The notes under the pieces are model-generated. The model had not been told where the DNA came from. It ran no database searches and saw nothing but the letters and a program-made list of their open reading frames with translations. Of a stretch of DNA of 64,000 bases, positions 10,571 to 22,300 are shown one piece after another. The stretch is from Hydrangea macrophylla. Its lineage: Eukaryota; Streptophyta; Magnoliopsida; Cornales; Hydrangeaceae. Where the stretch lies: contig CM066984.1 of assembly GCA_033977485.1 (NCBI GenBank), positions 46,820,600 to 46,884,599 of the forward strand, written 5' to 3'. A program made the translations under genes and the position numbers. Within the stretch, counting starts at the first letter, position 1. Every line of letters begins with the position of its first letter.

Positions 10571-13500
10571 ATGGATAGGTCTTGGATGAAGAAAGGACTA
10601 CTGTCGAACGAATATAGGGAAGGGGTTCAACATTTTCTTAATGTTGTTGAAGATGGTGCGAAGGATCTGAACTCAATTCGTTGTCCATGCACTAAATGTC
10701 AGAATTTTTATAAGTTAGAACTGAAAGAGATCCGATTTCATCTCACTAGATACGGTATTGATCCCAGCTATACCATATGGAAGTGGCATGGGGAAGATGA
10801 CCAGAATGAAATACTGCCAAATTCCAATGTAGACGAGCCTATCTCCAAAGATGATGAAGAGGAGACCTTTAATGATGTTGCAAGAACAATAGAAATGGTT
10901 CAGTCTGTAAATGCAAGTGCCTTGGGCGATATTGGAGGATTCCAAAAATTGCTTGAAGATGCAAAGAAACCTTTGTATAAAGGGTGTACGAAGCACACTA
11001 AGTTATCTGCGATAGTGAAGCTCTTCAATATTAAGGCCAAGAGTGGGTGGAGTGATAAAAGCTTTTCCGACGTCCTAGCATTGTTCTCCGACATGCTTCC
11101 GGAAGAGAATGAATTGCCCTTGTCAACCATTGAGGCTAAGCGTATCTTGTCGACATTTGGAATGGAATACAGGAAAATACATGCATGCCCCAATGATTGC
11201 ATACTCTATAGAAATGAGTATGAAGATTCAACTACATGTCCAAAGTGTGGAGTGTCAAGGTATAAGGTGAAGAAAAATATGCCCACAGAAAGTAAGTATA
11301 AACAAAACAAGGGTGTACCTGCCAAAGTATTATGGTACTTTCCACCCATTCCAAGATTTAGAAGGTGGTTTCAATCTTCCCAGACGGCAAATGATTTAAC
11401 ATGGCATGCGAAAGGAAGAGAAGTTGATGGTCAATTGCGTCACCCAGCAGACTCGCCAACATGGAAAATAATTGATGATAAGTGGCCCGAGTTCGCAGCA
11501 GAACCGAGAAACCTACGGCTGTCACTTTCAGCGGATGGAATTAATCCGTACGGTACCCTTAGTACTAGGTACAGTTGTTGGCCTGTTATGTTGAACACAT
11601 ACAACCTTCCACCGTGGTTGTGCATGAAGAGAAAGTTTACGATGTTGACAATGTTGATTTCAGGTCCAAAACAACCTGGCAATGATATAGATGTTTATTT
11701 AGCACCTTTGATTGAGGATTTGAAAACATTATGGGAGGATGGAGTTGAGGCTTATGACGCCTATCAAAAACAATCTTTCACCTTAAAGGCCGTGTTATTG
11801 TGGACAATTAACGATTTTCCTGCATATGGAAATTTGTCTGGTTGTACTGTCAAAGGATATTTTGCTTGTCCAATATGTAATGAGAAAACATATTCTCGTA
11901 GACTGACACATTGTAGCAAGTGTATTTATACAGGGCATAGAAGATATCTTCCACGAAATCATCCGTTTCGAAATCAAAAGAAGGCTTTTAATGGTGATCA
12001 AGAGTTTGGGTCACATCCCAAACCATTGAGTGGTGAACAGATATTATTAAAGGTGGGGGGGATCAAGGTTTCATGGGGTAAGAAAAATTTACAAAATAAG
12101 AAATCAACATCAAAGAAGAGGAAGAAAGGAAATAAGAAAGAAAATGCACACAATGTTGACGTTACAAGTTGGAAGAAGAAGTCTATATTTTTTGAGCTTG
12201 AGTACTGGAAACATCTGCCTATTCGACATAACTTGGATGTCATGCACATTGAAAAGAATGTTTGTGATAATATCATTGGGACTCTACTCAACATTCCAGG
12301 GAAAACAAAAGATGGAGTTAATTGTCGTAAGGACCTTGTAGAAATGGGTTTAAGGAAAGAATTGGCACCGCAAGTTAAGGGGACAAGGACGTACCTACCA
12401 CCAGCATGTTATTCGTTAACTAGAGCAGAGAAAATAATGGTGTGCAAATTGTTGCTTGAGCTTAAGGTCCCAGACGGATATTCTTCAAATTTTAGAAGTC
12501 GTGTGTCAATGGAAGATTTGAAATTGTATGGACTTAAGTCCCATGATTGCCATGTCTTAATGCAACAACTTATTCCTATTGCAATACGAGGTGTGTTGCC
12601 AAAGCATGTGAGATATGCTATTATCAGAGTGTGCTTCTTCTTCAATGCTATTTGTGCCAAAGTTGTGGATGTGCAGAAGCTACAAGAAATCCAAAAGGAG
12701 CTCGTGGTCACACTATGCTTGTTGGAAAAATACTTTCCACCATCATTCTTCGACATAATGGTGCATTTGATGGTGCATCTTGTTAGAGAGGTTGAACTTG
12801 GTGGTCCGGTTTTCTTTAGATGGATGTACTCTCCCGAGAGGTCAGCGTATTAAAACATTTGATTTAATTATTTACTACCATTAGCAAGTACTCATCATGG
12901 TAATTTTAACTTTATCATAATTTATATTATAGGTACATGAGAGTGTTGAAGGGTTATGTGAAAAACAAAAATCGACCGGAAGGGTGCATTGCCCAATGTT
13001 ATGTCGTAGAAGAGGCGATTGAGTTTTGTTCCGAGTTCTTAACTGACCTAGATCCAATTGGAATTCCGTTTGCTAGAAATGAAGAAAAACCTTTCGGAGG
13101 AGCTAATGTCATTGAAGTTGACCGTGTGTCCTTGAACCAGGCACATCTTTATGTGTTACATAACACAAATGATGTTCAACCTTATATAGAGTAAAGACTT
13201 TTCAATTTCTCCTTAGTATGAATGTTTATTCCTCTGTTACTTTTTTAAAATGGTTTATGATGTATTATTAATAACTTAATAGGGCGCATGAGGAGTACTT
13301 GAAAGAAGCTTACCCTCGTAAAGGAAAAAATAAAAAATTCTTAGAAGATGAGCACAACCGTACATTTATTGATTGGCTACGTACAAGGGTATGATTTATA
13401 TAATATAGTTATATTATATCTCCTATTTGATAATTGTGACTAAATTAACTTCTTAAAAATCAGGTCGAAACAGAGCAACAAGTCTCAGACACCTTAAAAT

Positions 13501-14096
13501 GGATAGCCCTTGGACCTCGCCCAGATGTTGTAAAATTCCCTGGCTATGTCATTAACGGTTTTCGTTATCAAACGAAGGACCGTGATGATGTACGGGTCAA
13601 CCAAAATAGTGGAGTGTGCATAGTGGCAAAGACATTACAGGTTGCTAGCGCAAAGGATACCAGACCTGTGACTACAGAAATGATGTTTTATGGCGTGATT
13701 AAAGAGATATGGATGCTTGATTATATCTCTTTCAAGATTCCAGTATTCAAGTGTGATTGGGTTGATAGTAAAAATGGAATCAAGGTGGATGAACTTGGTT
13801 TCACGTCGGTTGATCTTTCTAGAGTGGGCCATAAATCTGACTCTTTTATTTTGGCATCTCAAGCAAAACAAGTCTTTTATGCCCCTGACCAATTGGAGCC
13901 TAAATGGTCAATTGTTCTATCATCTCCTCAAAGAAAATATTATGACGAAGACAATGATGATGACCTTATCGGAGATGAAATTTCCGTTAACGTACTCCCA
14001 AATGCTGAAATCTTCGATGTGATTGATGAGTCATCATCAACTTATGCACGTGATGATTGTGATGAGGGGACTTGGATCAACCATTCAAAATCTTAA
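10571..14096 (+). CDS. TNP2-type CACTA transposase, four exons, apparently intact (1088 aa)
   Basis: The exons I place are 10571-12840, 12933-13190, 13283-13388 and 13464-14096. All introns are GT-AG and the phases agree, giving 3267 nt (1088 codons plus stop). Residues 1-75 match the transposase-associated domain with its CPCTKC motif. About 235-445 is the Transposase_21 (TNP2) core, with SADGINP near 320, DIDVYLAPLI near 372 and CPICNE near 433. NLDVMHIEKN is near 554. DUF4218 covers about 625-770 across the first splice (FPPSFFDIMVHL, GPVFFRWMYSPER). DUF4216 lies in exon 4 (FKCDWVD, ASQAKQVFY). The acidic residues in the SADG and DIDVYL motifs are likely part of the catalytic triad; the third is not assigned. 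The protein would cut and join the element ends in the nucleus. Exon 1 alone is an uninterrupted 760-codon ORF. It is upstream of, and collinear with, the second gene. Confidence 0.92.
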
Positions 14097-14422
14097 TTGT
14101 ATTTTTACCCTTTGGATTACTTGTAAAGCAACAAAACTTATTACATTATGACCATTCTATAATTGGAATTTTTGTTTCTGTCAACTTGTTCAGTTGGAGT
14201 TGTAGTTTAATAATGTTGCCTAAATAAACTCCTTTTTGATGAATTGTGTCATTTGAATTGTTTCATTTCTTCAGTTGATTTGTTTCATTTGCATTGTTTT
14301 ATTTCTTCATTTATTATTGGATTTGCAGTTTATTCATGTTGTATAGTAAGCCAATCATTTCATTTAGTTGGTGTTACAATCTCTGAATAAACTTGCAGCC
14401 TCAGTGAAGTGTTCATCTTATC

Positions 14423-15416
14423 ATGGAGGTGGAAAAGGACAAAGATTCAGAAGAAATGTCCTTTGGTAATAAAGGTCGAGGACCGGCAAAGCTAAAGGAT
14501 GTGATTCAAATAACCAATAGTGAAGAAAGGTTGAAAATCATTTATAATTCCAAAGGACAGCCCATCGGTTCACATAAAAAAAAACTAGCAGGTTACATGG
14601 GTCTATTGGTGAAGTCTTTTGTGCCAATAACTTACTTAACGTGGCACAAGGTGCCAGATAGCTTAAAAAAGAGCTTGTGGGCAGCTCTACAGGTGATAGA
14701 ATTTGTTCTTTGTACTTCGTAGAAGATGGATTATCTCTCTATGTTTAACTAATTCTTGTCTTTCTACATCTCAAGGTTAAATTTGATGTAGACCCAAACA
14801 CCAAAAAGTCGAGCTTATCATCCATGGCTACGAAGTGGAGGGCATTCAAAACAAACCTCACTAGAGATTGGATAAATAAGTTTGAAGACAAGCCCGAGCT
14901 TCTTAAAGACCCGCCACAGAAGTACAAAAAGTATATTGATAAACCGACATGGGATGAATTTGTCAAAGTTAGGCTCTCTGAAAATTTTAAGGTATAATTC
15001 AAAAGAATTATTGAATGTATGCAAAGTAGAGTTGGGTTTTATAAAGTTAATACAAATTTTATTCCCATCCTTATGTTTTGTAATTATAAGGTTCTAAGCA
15101 AGGAGCAACGTGAAAGGCGAGCAAAGAATATATATAATCATCGTATGAGCAAGAAAGGATATGCTGGTTTGGCCGAAGAGTTGGTAGGTTTAATTATGAG
15201 AATCTTTTTTATGATACTATCAATGTAAAGGTATTGATTATATTTTTTGCACTTTATTGTGATGATAGAAAGAGGAGTTGGGACCCAAATATGAAGATGA
15301 TCGAAGTTTCTTATGGACAAAAGGCCGAGAAAAAAAAGGTGGCGGATTCGGCGACGATGCCACCAAGGAAATGGTTGACAAAGTGGTAAGTACTTTGCAA
15401 TCAATATCGGCATTGT

Positions 15417-15464
<48 letters not shown>

Positions 15465-17680
15465 ATATGCTTTATCCATATTTATACTTTACACTTATTA
15501 ACCTTCTAGGTTACAATGAAGAAACAAGTTGAGGATGGGAGTGTAGTAATAGAAGGAAGTTCTGACATCCTTAGTATGGCATTGGGCACTTTCGAGCCCT
15601 CCGGTCGTGTGAGAGGTCTAGGATTTGGAGTCACCCCCTCCAACTACTTTAATCTGCCTAGACGTGCATCAAGAATATAAATGAGTTGGAGTTCAAATTG
15701 AAGGAGGAACAACAAAGGAGAATAGAGGCAGAACAAAAATTTAGTCAATTGCAACACCAATTGCTTAAGGGATACTCATCTGAGAAGGTTGCTTCCAATA
15801 CACAAAAAAGTGATAACAGAAATTGTGAGTTCTCTTCGAAAAGGATAATGTGGGGTACAAGTGGTAGTAAGAGTGAATCAGGTTCAAAAAGGGTAATGGA
15901 AATCATTGTACAATTCTAAATCATGTCTTATTTTAGGGTTTTTTTGCGATGAATCTAATTTTTATTTTTCTTTTATGCATAGTTAAAAATTGATGGGACA
16001 GCAAAGGCTCATGAACATGCACCACCTCACGTATCAAGTACTGGAAAGGCATGTATTCTTATTTTTTTTTTTTTAAATGAGTGTTATCCTTGCAATTTTA
16101 TTGTTGGATTTTGAAATTTGGCATGGTCGCATTTATTATAGGAAAAGAGATGTAGGTTGGCAATTGGCACCACAAACAACATTGTTGCAGTGGGGATGGT
16201 CTTTGAGAAGAGTGGACCTCATGAGAAAATTCATAATGTTAGTTTGGGAGAACAAAATGTACGTGTCTCTATTAGTAAAGTAACGGAAGCTATTTTCTCA
16301 AATGTTGCACTCCCTATACCGGTTGGTGATGAGATGACACAAATTAAAGATGCCATTGGGTCAATTGTTGCTTGGCCTAAAGAGCTTGTGCTCATTGATG
16401 TTGAGGTAAAATAATACTAATTAAGTGTTATAAAAAGATAGTAAATTGAAACGCATTATTTAATTGATCTTTTTCTTAACTATGAAAAAAAGGAAGAAAA
16501 AAATGATGATGCTGGTGTCCTGAAAGAAAGTGAGAAGAACGATGGAAGTGGATGTGAAGTTATTCATACATTCAGCCAAATGTTAACAACCACGGAGATT
16601 AATCAAATAAGAATTCCAATAGAGAAGGAGATGTTTGGAGATGATACTAAGGAATGCTATGTTTTCAAGCAAGACTTGGTCGATTTTTGTGAGATGAAGC
16701 CCTTAGATGTCACGTGTATTAAGGCGTACATGAGGTAAGAGATGAAATAATTTTTAATGTCTTATTTGATTGTCTTTGATATACTAATTATTTATTTTAT
16801 GGTTTAGGCTTTTGTATGTGAAACTTGAAAAGTCTCAGAGATTTGTTGTATTTTTCAATTCTGAATCATTCAATGCTACCTCACATCAAGAAAAAAGAAA
16901 ACTGATTAAGGAAAGATTGCAAAATGCAAAGAGGAACCAAGTGTGCTTTATTCCATACAACATTCAAACGGCGTAAGTTGTTTCATTTTTCTTCTTAAAG
17001 CATAATAATCTTCAATATGAAAATGTTAAGTTTTATGCTAAATTACACAGGTTTCATTGGGTCTTACTCGTCATTGATCTCTCTATCATGGAGTGTTATT
17101 GGTTCGATCCAAAAAGTATGACTAAACCGAGTGAACAAATGAAGCTACATATCAATACGTGAGTAAAGACTTATTCATTGAATTTTCCCTCATTGTCTAT
17201 AACATGTTTGCAATTAATTCAAAACTCTTTGTCTTGAAGTGCGCTCGTATCACTGCATATCGATGGAATGAGAATGCCAAAGCCTATTTGGAAAATCCCA
17301 AAGGCAAGTAAATGAGAATTAAAATGATTCATTTAGTTCTTTATTATTAACTACTAAAGTTTTCTCTATGTGTCTTAATATAGTGTCCACAACAAGAAGG
17401 GGGTGTTGAATGCGGATACTTTTTGATGATGTTCATGAGAGACTTGATTGGGGATCCTTCTGTTTCACTTGAGAAAAAGGTTTTTGTTTTTTTATTGAGT
17501 TTTGATGATCATTAATTACCTTTTGCGCATCTTTAAATTTTTTCGATGATCATTAATTACCTTGTGTTGTGAATTGTGTAGATGAAAAGGTTGTGTGATA
17601 AGAAAACTTACACACTAGATGATATCAATGAAATGCGGACTGAGTTCATAGATTTCATTGCGGAACATATGCCCGAATGA
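14423..17680 (+). pseudogene. Second CACTA gene: Transposase_24 / DUF8039 / Ulp1-like protease, 13 exons, one frameshift
   Basis: Exons: 14423-14692, 14776-14991, 15091-15183, 15269-15385, 15510-15892, 15983-16048, 16142-16405, 16493-16734, 16808-16972, 17051-17158, 17240-17303, 17384-17479 and 17582-17680. Every phase fits except exon 5, which is 2 nt too long: a repeated AT near 15674-15679 creates a TAA. Apart from this the coding length is about 726 codons. The N-terminal half resembles the plant Ptta/En/Spm family (Transposase_24: WxxFKxxLTRDWI, KGYAGLAEEL). Exon 7 is DUF8039-like (LAIGTTNNIVAVG). The C-terminus is a C48 SUMO-protease fold with His in FHWVLLVID (17055), Asp in WFDP (17106), Gln in CPQQ (17393) and Cys in VECGYF (17411). 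Two introns use GC donors. It would act as the accessory, end-binding or SUMO-processing protein, but this copy is broken unless the frameshift is bypassed. Confidence 0.85.
15418..15459. repeat. CT microsatellite in intron 4 of the second CACTA gene
   Basis: About 21 CT units lie upstream of the acceptor at 15508-15509. Confidence 0.97.
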
Positions 17681-19385
17681 AAGCAGAGGTAATTAACTTG
17701 CTTGTATCACAATAAACATGCATCTTCTTATGTCCAAAGTTTCTTTTTCTATTATCTATTTATTCGAACCCTGCTTTCCTAAATAAACTTGCGGGAACTA
17801 ACGGAATGCATAACGCATTCACGGTTCATTCTTAAGTGACTTTGTTTATCTTGGATTATTCGTTTGGTAAGATTTTTGTGGGTGGATAAATATCTAGGGA
17901 TATTAACTACGTGTGTAGGGGAAAGAGAAGACCATAAATGACATGAGCTGAGATAGGAAAGATTTGGTAGCATGCCGTTTCAGCGAGATTATGCCTTGGA
18001 GAGAGAAGAATAGAAAAGGACATCCATGTAGCCCCTCCCAAATAGTTGGTGTCCAAGTTTGTTGAGTTGAGTTTTATGATTATACAGATTTTCTAGTGGT
18101 GTATATTAACCTATGATTTTGTTTTCGCGTACGTAAAGCTTCAGCATCTGACTCAGTTTTAGGTTCCAACATTTGAGGTAGGCTTCCCCTTCCCTGTTAA
18201 CCATATTTAGGCGTCTATATCTGTGTTTGGATCTTACTTTATTTACAAACATCCTTGAGGCCCTTGATCCGTACCCCTTTTGGCCTTTTACTTAATTTAG
18301 CTCCTTCAATTTGAATAACACAACTCCTTTATTGTGCTGTCATTTATTAAGACATTTGATGGATCTATTTAGTGAATGTATAGGAGAGAGGAGTTGCAAA
18401 GTTTTCACTGCTTGCCTCAGCCAAGAGAGTCATTTTAAAGTTTTAACTGGTTGCCTTTGTGTTTCTTTCATTCCCTTCTAATATTTCTTTTCTGGGTGGT
18501 TTCCCATCTTTTTTCTTTTATTGTTTTACTTCTCTATATTTCATATTTGAAGGAAATTTTTTAGGCAGCTTTTTCATGTCCTTCCATTGCAACTATACGT
18601 GACCTGGTTCCAGTTCTTTTTGGTTGGCTGCACTCCCTGTTACCCCCATCAATGCTATTCTGGGAACTTATCCATGTTGGGTAGCTAGTGTTATTCCAGG
18701 TAGTTTATTATACATACTGTATCACTATGGGGTATGTATTCTTGCTCATGTTTTGTTAATGTACAGATAATGTGCTGGGCTTAGATATACTTTCTAATGA
18801 CCCAAACGCGTACTAATTTAGGCCATCATTTGAGTTTAGCTGCTTCAGTTTGAATGATATCTTTCCTTTTTGGCACAGTAATCATTCATCATCTTGCTTG
18901 AGGGTGGAACTATCTTCGAGGATGTCCATGAGCTGTTCATGTAGAGTTTCTCGCTGGTTATCTTAGCCAATGTGCATGTGTTCTGCTAAACTTCTACTTT
19001 CGTCGTCCTCCCCCCAACTCTTTCCTTTGTGTTTCCATATGCAGCCATTTCTAATTCAACAACTCCTTCTCCGGGTACTCATTTTATTATGCTCTACTTT
19101 TTGTTTCCCATAGGTTAGCAAATGTTGAGCACTATGTTGGTCTGTATTATTTTAATGTTTACTCAATTTCCCCCCCTTGTATGTGACACCATGGAAAATC
19201 GGAGTTATGGTGTGATCTTGTACTAATGGCCTTAGTCTGAGGCGCTGGCCTGAGAACAAATCTTGTACTATTCTGTTTGTCTGACAGTTTTTTATTTATT
19301 TTTTTTTTTTATTATTGGGTCATTTGCAGATTAGGTATAAGCCAGGTATGGAGATGCTGAGAATATTTAAAAACTACACATTAAA
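17681..19385. other. Non-coding region between the second CACTA gene and the satellite array
   Basis: Apart from one isolated satellite fragment (17778-17828) I see no gene or repeat. GAG/GTAATT just after the stop codon looks like a donor, and TTTTTTGTAG/GTACAA near 23808 looks like an acceptor. The whole region plus the satellite array could therefore be a 3'-UTR intron; this is inference only. Confidence 0.4.
17778..17828 (+). repeat. Isolated 51-bp fragment of the 179-bp satellite
   Basis: It matches the B-type monomer (CTTGCGGGAACTAACGG then GCATAACGCATTCACGG) without the rest of the unit, about 1.56 kb upstream of the array. Confidence 0.9.
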
Positions 19386-22300
19386 GCTTAGTTCTTGAGG
19401 TTTCGAGTAGTGAATCAGAAAACCGCTTAACCAAACGCCACGAAATCTTACTCGCACCTCAAACATACCTAAATAAACTTGTGGGAACTAATGGAATGCA
19501 TAAAGGATCCACGGTTTAAACAAAATGCGAAAAAATGACTCTTAACTCACTTAGGCTTGGAAAGGCTTAGTTATTGAGGTTTCGAGTAGTGAATCGGTAA
19601 ACCGCTTAACCAAACGCCACGAAATCTTACTCGCACCTCAAACATACCTAAATAAACTTGTGGGAACTAATGGAATGCATAAAGGATCCACGGTTTAAAC
19701 AAAATGCGAAAAAATGACTCTTAACTCACTTAGGCTTGGAAAGGCTTAGTTATTGAGGTTTCGAGTAGTGAATCGGTAAACTGCTTAACCAAACGCCACG
19801 AAATCTTACTCGCACCTCAAACATACCTAAATAAACTTGTGGGAACTAATGGAATGCATAAAGGATCCACGGTTTAAAAAAAATGCGAAAGAATGACTCT
19901 TAACTCACTTCGGCTTGGAAAAGCTTAGTTATTGAGGTTTCGAGTAGTGAATCGGAAAACTGCTTAACCAAACGCCACGAAATCTTACTCGCACCTCAAA
20001 CATACCTAAATAAACTTGTGGGAACTAATGGAATGCATAAAGGATCCACGGTTTAAAAAAAATGCGAAAGAATGACTCTTAACTCACTTAGGCTTGGAAA
20101 AGCTTAGTTATTGAGGTTTCGAGTAGTGAATCGGTAAACCGCTTAACCAAACGCCACGAAATCTTACTCGCACCTCAAACATACCTAAATAAACTTGTGG
20201 GAACTAATGGAATGCATAAAGGATCCACGGTTTAAACAAAATGCGAAAAAATGACTCTTAACTCACTTAGGCTTGGAAAGGCTTAGTTATTGAGGTTTCG
20301 AGTAGTGAATCGGTAAACCGCTTAACCAAATGCCACGAAATCTTACTCGCACCTCAAACATACCTAAATAAACTTGCGGGAACTAACGGAATACATAACG
20401 CATTCACGGTTCACAAAAAATACGAAAAAATGACTCTTAACTCACTTAGGCTTGAAAAAGCTTAGTTATTGAGGTTTCGAGTAGTGAATCGGTAAACCGC
20501 TTAACCAAACGCCACGAAATCTTACTCGCACCTCAAACATACCTAAATAAACTTGTGGGAACTAATGGAATGCATGAAGGATTCACGGTTTACCAAAAAT
20601 GCGAAAAAATGACTCTTAACTCACTTAGGCTTGGAAAAGCTTAGTTATTGAGGTTTCGAGTAGTGAATCGGAAAACCGCTTAACCAAACGCCACGAAATC
20701 TTACTCGCACCTCAAACATACCTAAATAAACTTGCGGGAACTAACGGAATGCATAACGCATTCACGGTTCACAAAAAATGCGAAAAAAACGACTCTTTAC
20801 TCACTTAGGCTTGAAAAAGCTTAGTTCTTGAGGTTTCGAGTAGTGAATCGGTAAACTGCTTAACCAAACGCCACGAAATCTTACTCGCACCTCAAACATA
20901 CCTAAATAAACTTGTGGGAACTAATGGAATGCATAAAGGATCCACGGTTTAAAAAAAATGCGAAAGAATGACTCTTAACTCACTTAGGCTTGGAAAAGCT
21001 TAGTTATTGAGGTTTCGAGTAGTGAATCGGTTAACCGCTTAACCAAACGCCACGAAATCTTACTCGCACCTCAAACATACCTAAATAAACTTGTGGGAAC
21101 TAATGGAATGCATGAAGGATTCACGGTTTACCAAAAATGCGAAAAAATGACTCTTAACTCACTTAGGCTTGGAAAAGCTTAGTTATTGAGGTTTCGAGTA
21201 GTGAATCGGAAAACCGCTTAACCAAACGCCACGAAATCTTACTCGCACCTCAAACATACCTAAATAAACTTGCGGGAACTAACGGAATGCATAACGCATT
21301 CACGGTTCACAAAAAATGCGAAAAAAACGACTCTTTACTCACTTAGGCTTGAAAAAGCTTAGTTCTTGAGGTTTCGAGTAGTGAATCGGTAAACTGCTTA
21401 ACCAAACGCCACGAAATCTTACTCGCACCTCAAACATACCTAAATAAACTTGTGGGAACTAATGGAATGCATAAAGGATCCACGGTTTAAAAAAAATGCG
21501 AAAGAATGACTCTTAACTCACTTAGGCTTGGAAAAGCTTAGTTATTGAGGTTTCGAGTAGTGAATCGGTTAACCGCTTAACCAAACGCCACGAAATCTTA
21601 CTCGCACCTCAAACATACCTAAATAAACTTGTGGGAACTAATGGAATGCATGAAGGATTCACGGTTTACCAAAAATGCGAAAAAATGACTCTTAACTCAC
21701 TTAGGCTTGGAAAAGCTTAGTTATTGAGGTTTCGAGTAGTGAATCGGAAAACCGCTTAACCAAACGCCACGAAATCTTACTCGCACCTCAAACATACCTA
21801 AATAAACTTGTGGGAACTAATGGAATGCATGAAGGATTCACGGTTTACCAAAAATGCGAAAAAATGACTCTTAACTCACTTAGGCTTGGAAAAGCTTAGT
21901 TATTGAGGTTTCGAGTAGTGAATCGGAAAACCGCTTAACCAAACGCCACGAAATCTTACTCGCACCTCAAACATACCTAAATAAACTTGCGGGAACTAAC
22001 GGAATGCATAACGCATTCACGGTTCACAAAAAATGCGAAAAAAACGACTCTTTACTCACTTAGGCTTGAAAAAGCTTAGTTCTTGAGGTTTCGAGTAGTG
22101 AATCGGTAAACTGCTTAACCAAACGCCACGAAATCTTACTCGCACCTCAAACATACCTAAATAAACTTGTGGGAACTAATGGAATGCATAAAGGATCCAC
22201 GGTTTAAAAAAAATGCGAAAGAATGACTCTTAACTCACTTAGGCTTGGAAAAGCTTAGTTATTGAGGTTTCGAGTAGTGAATCGGTTAACCGCTTAACCA

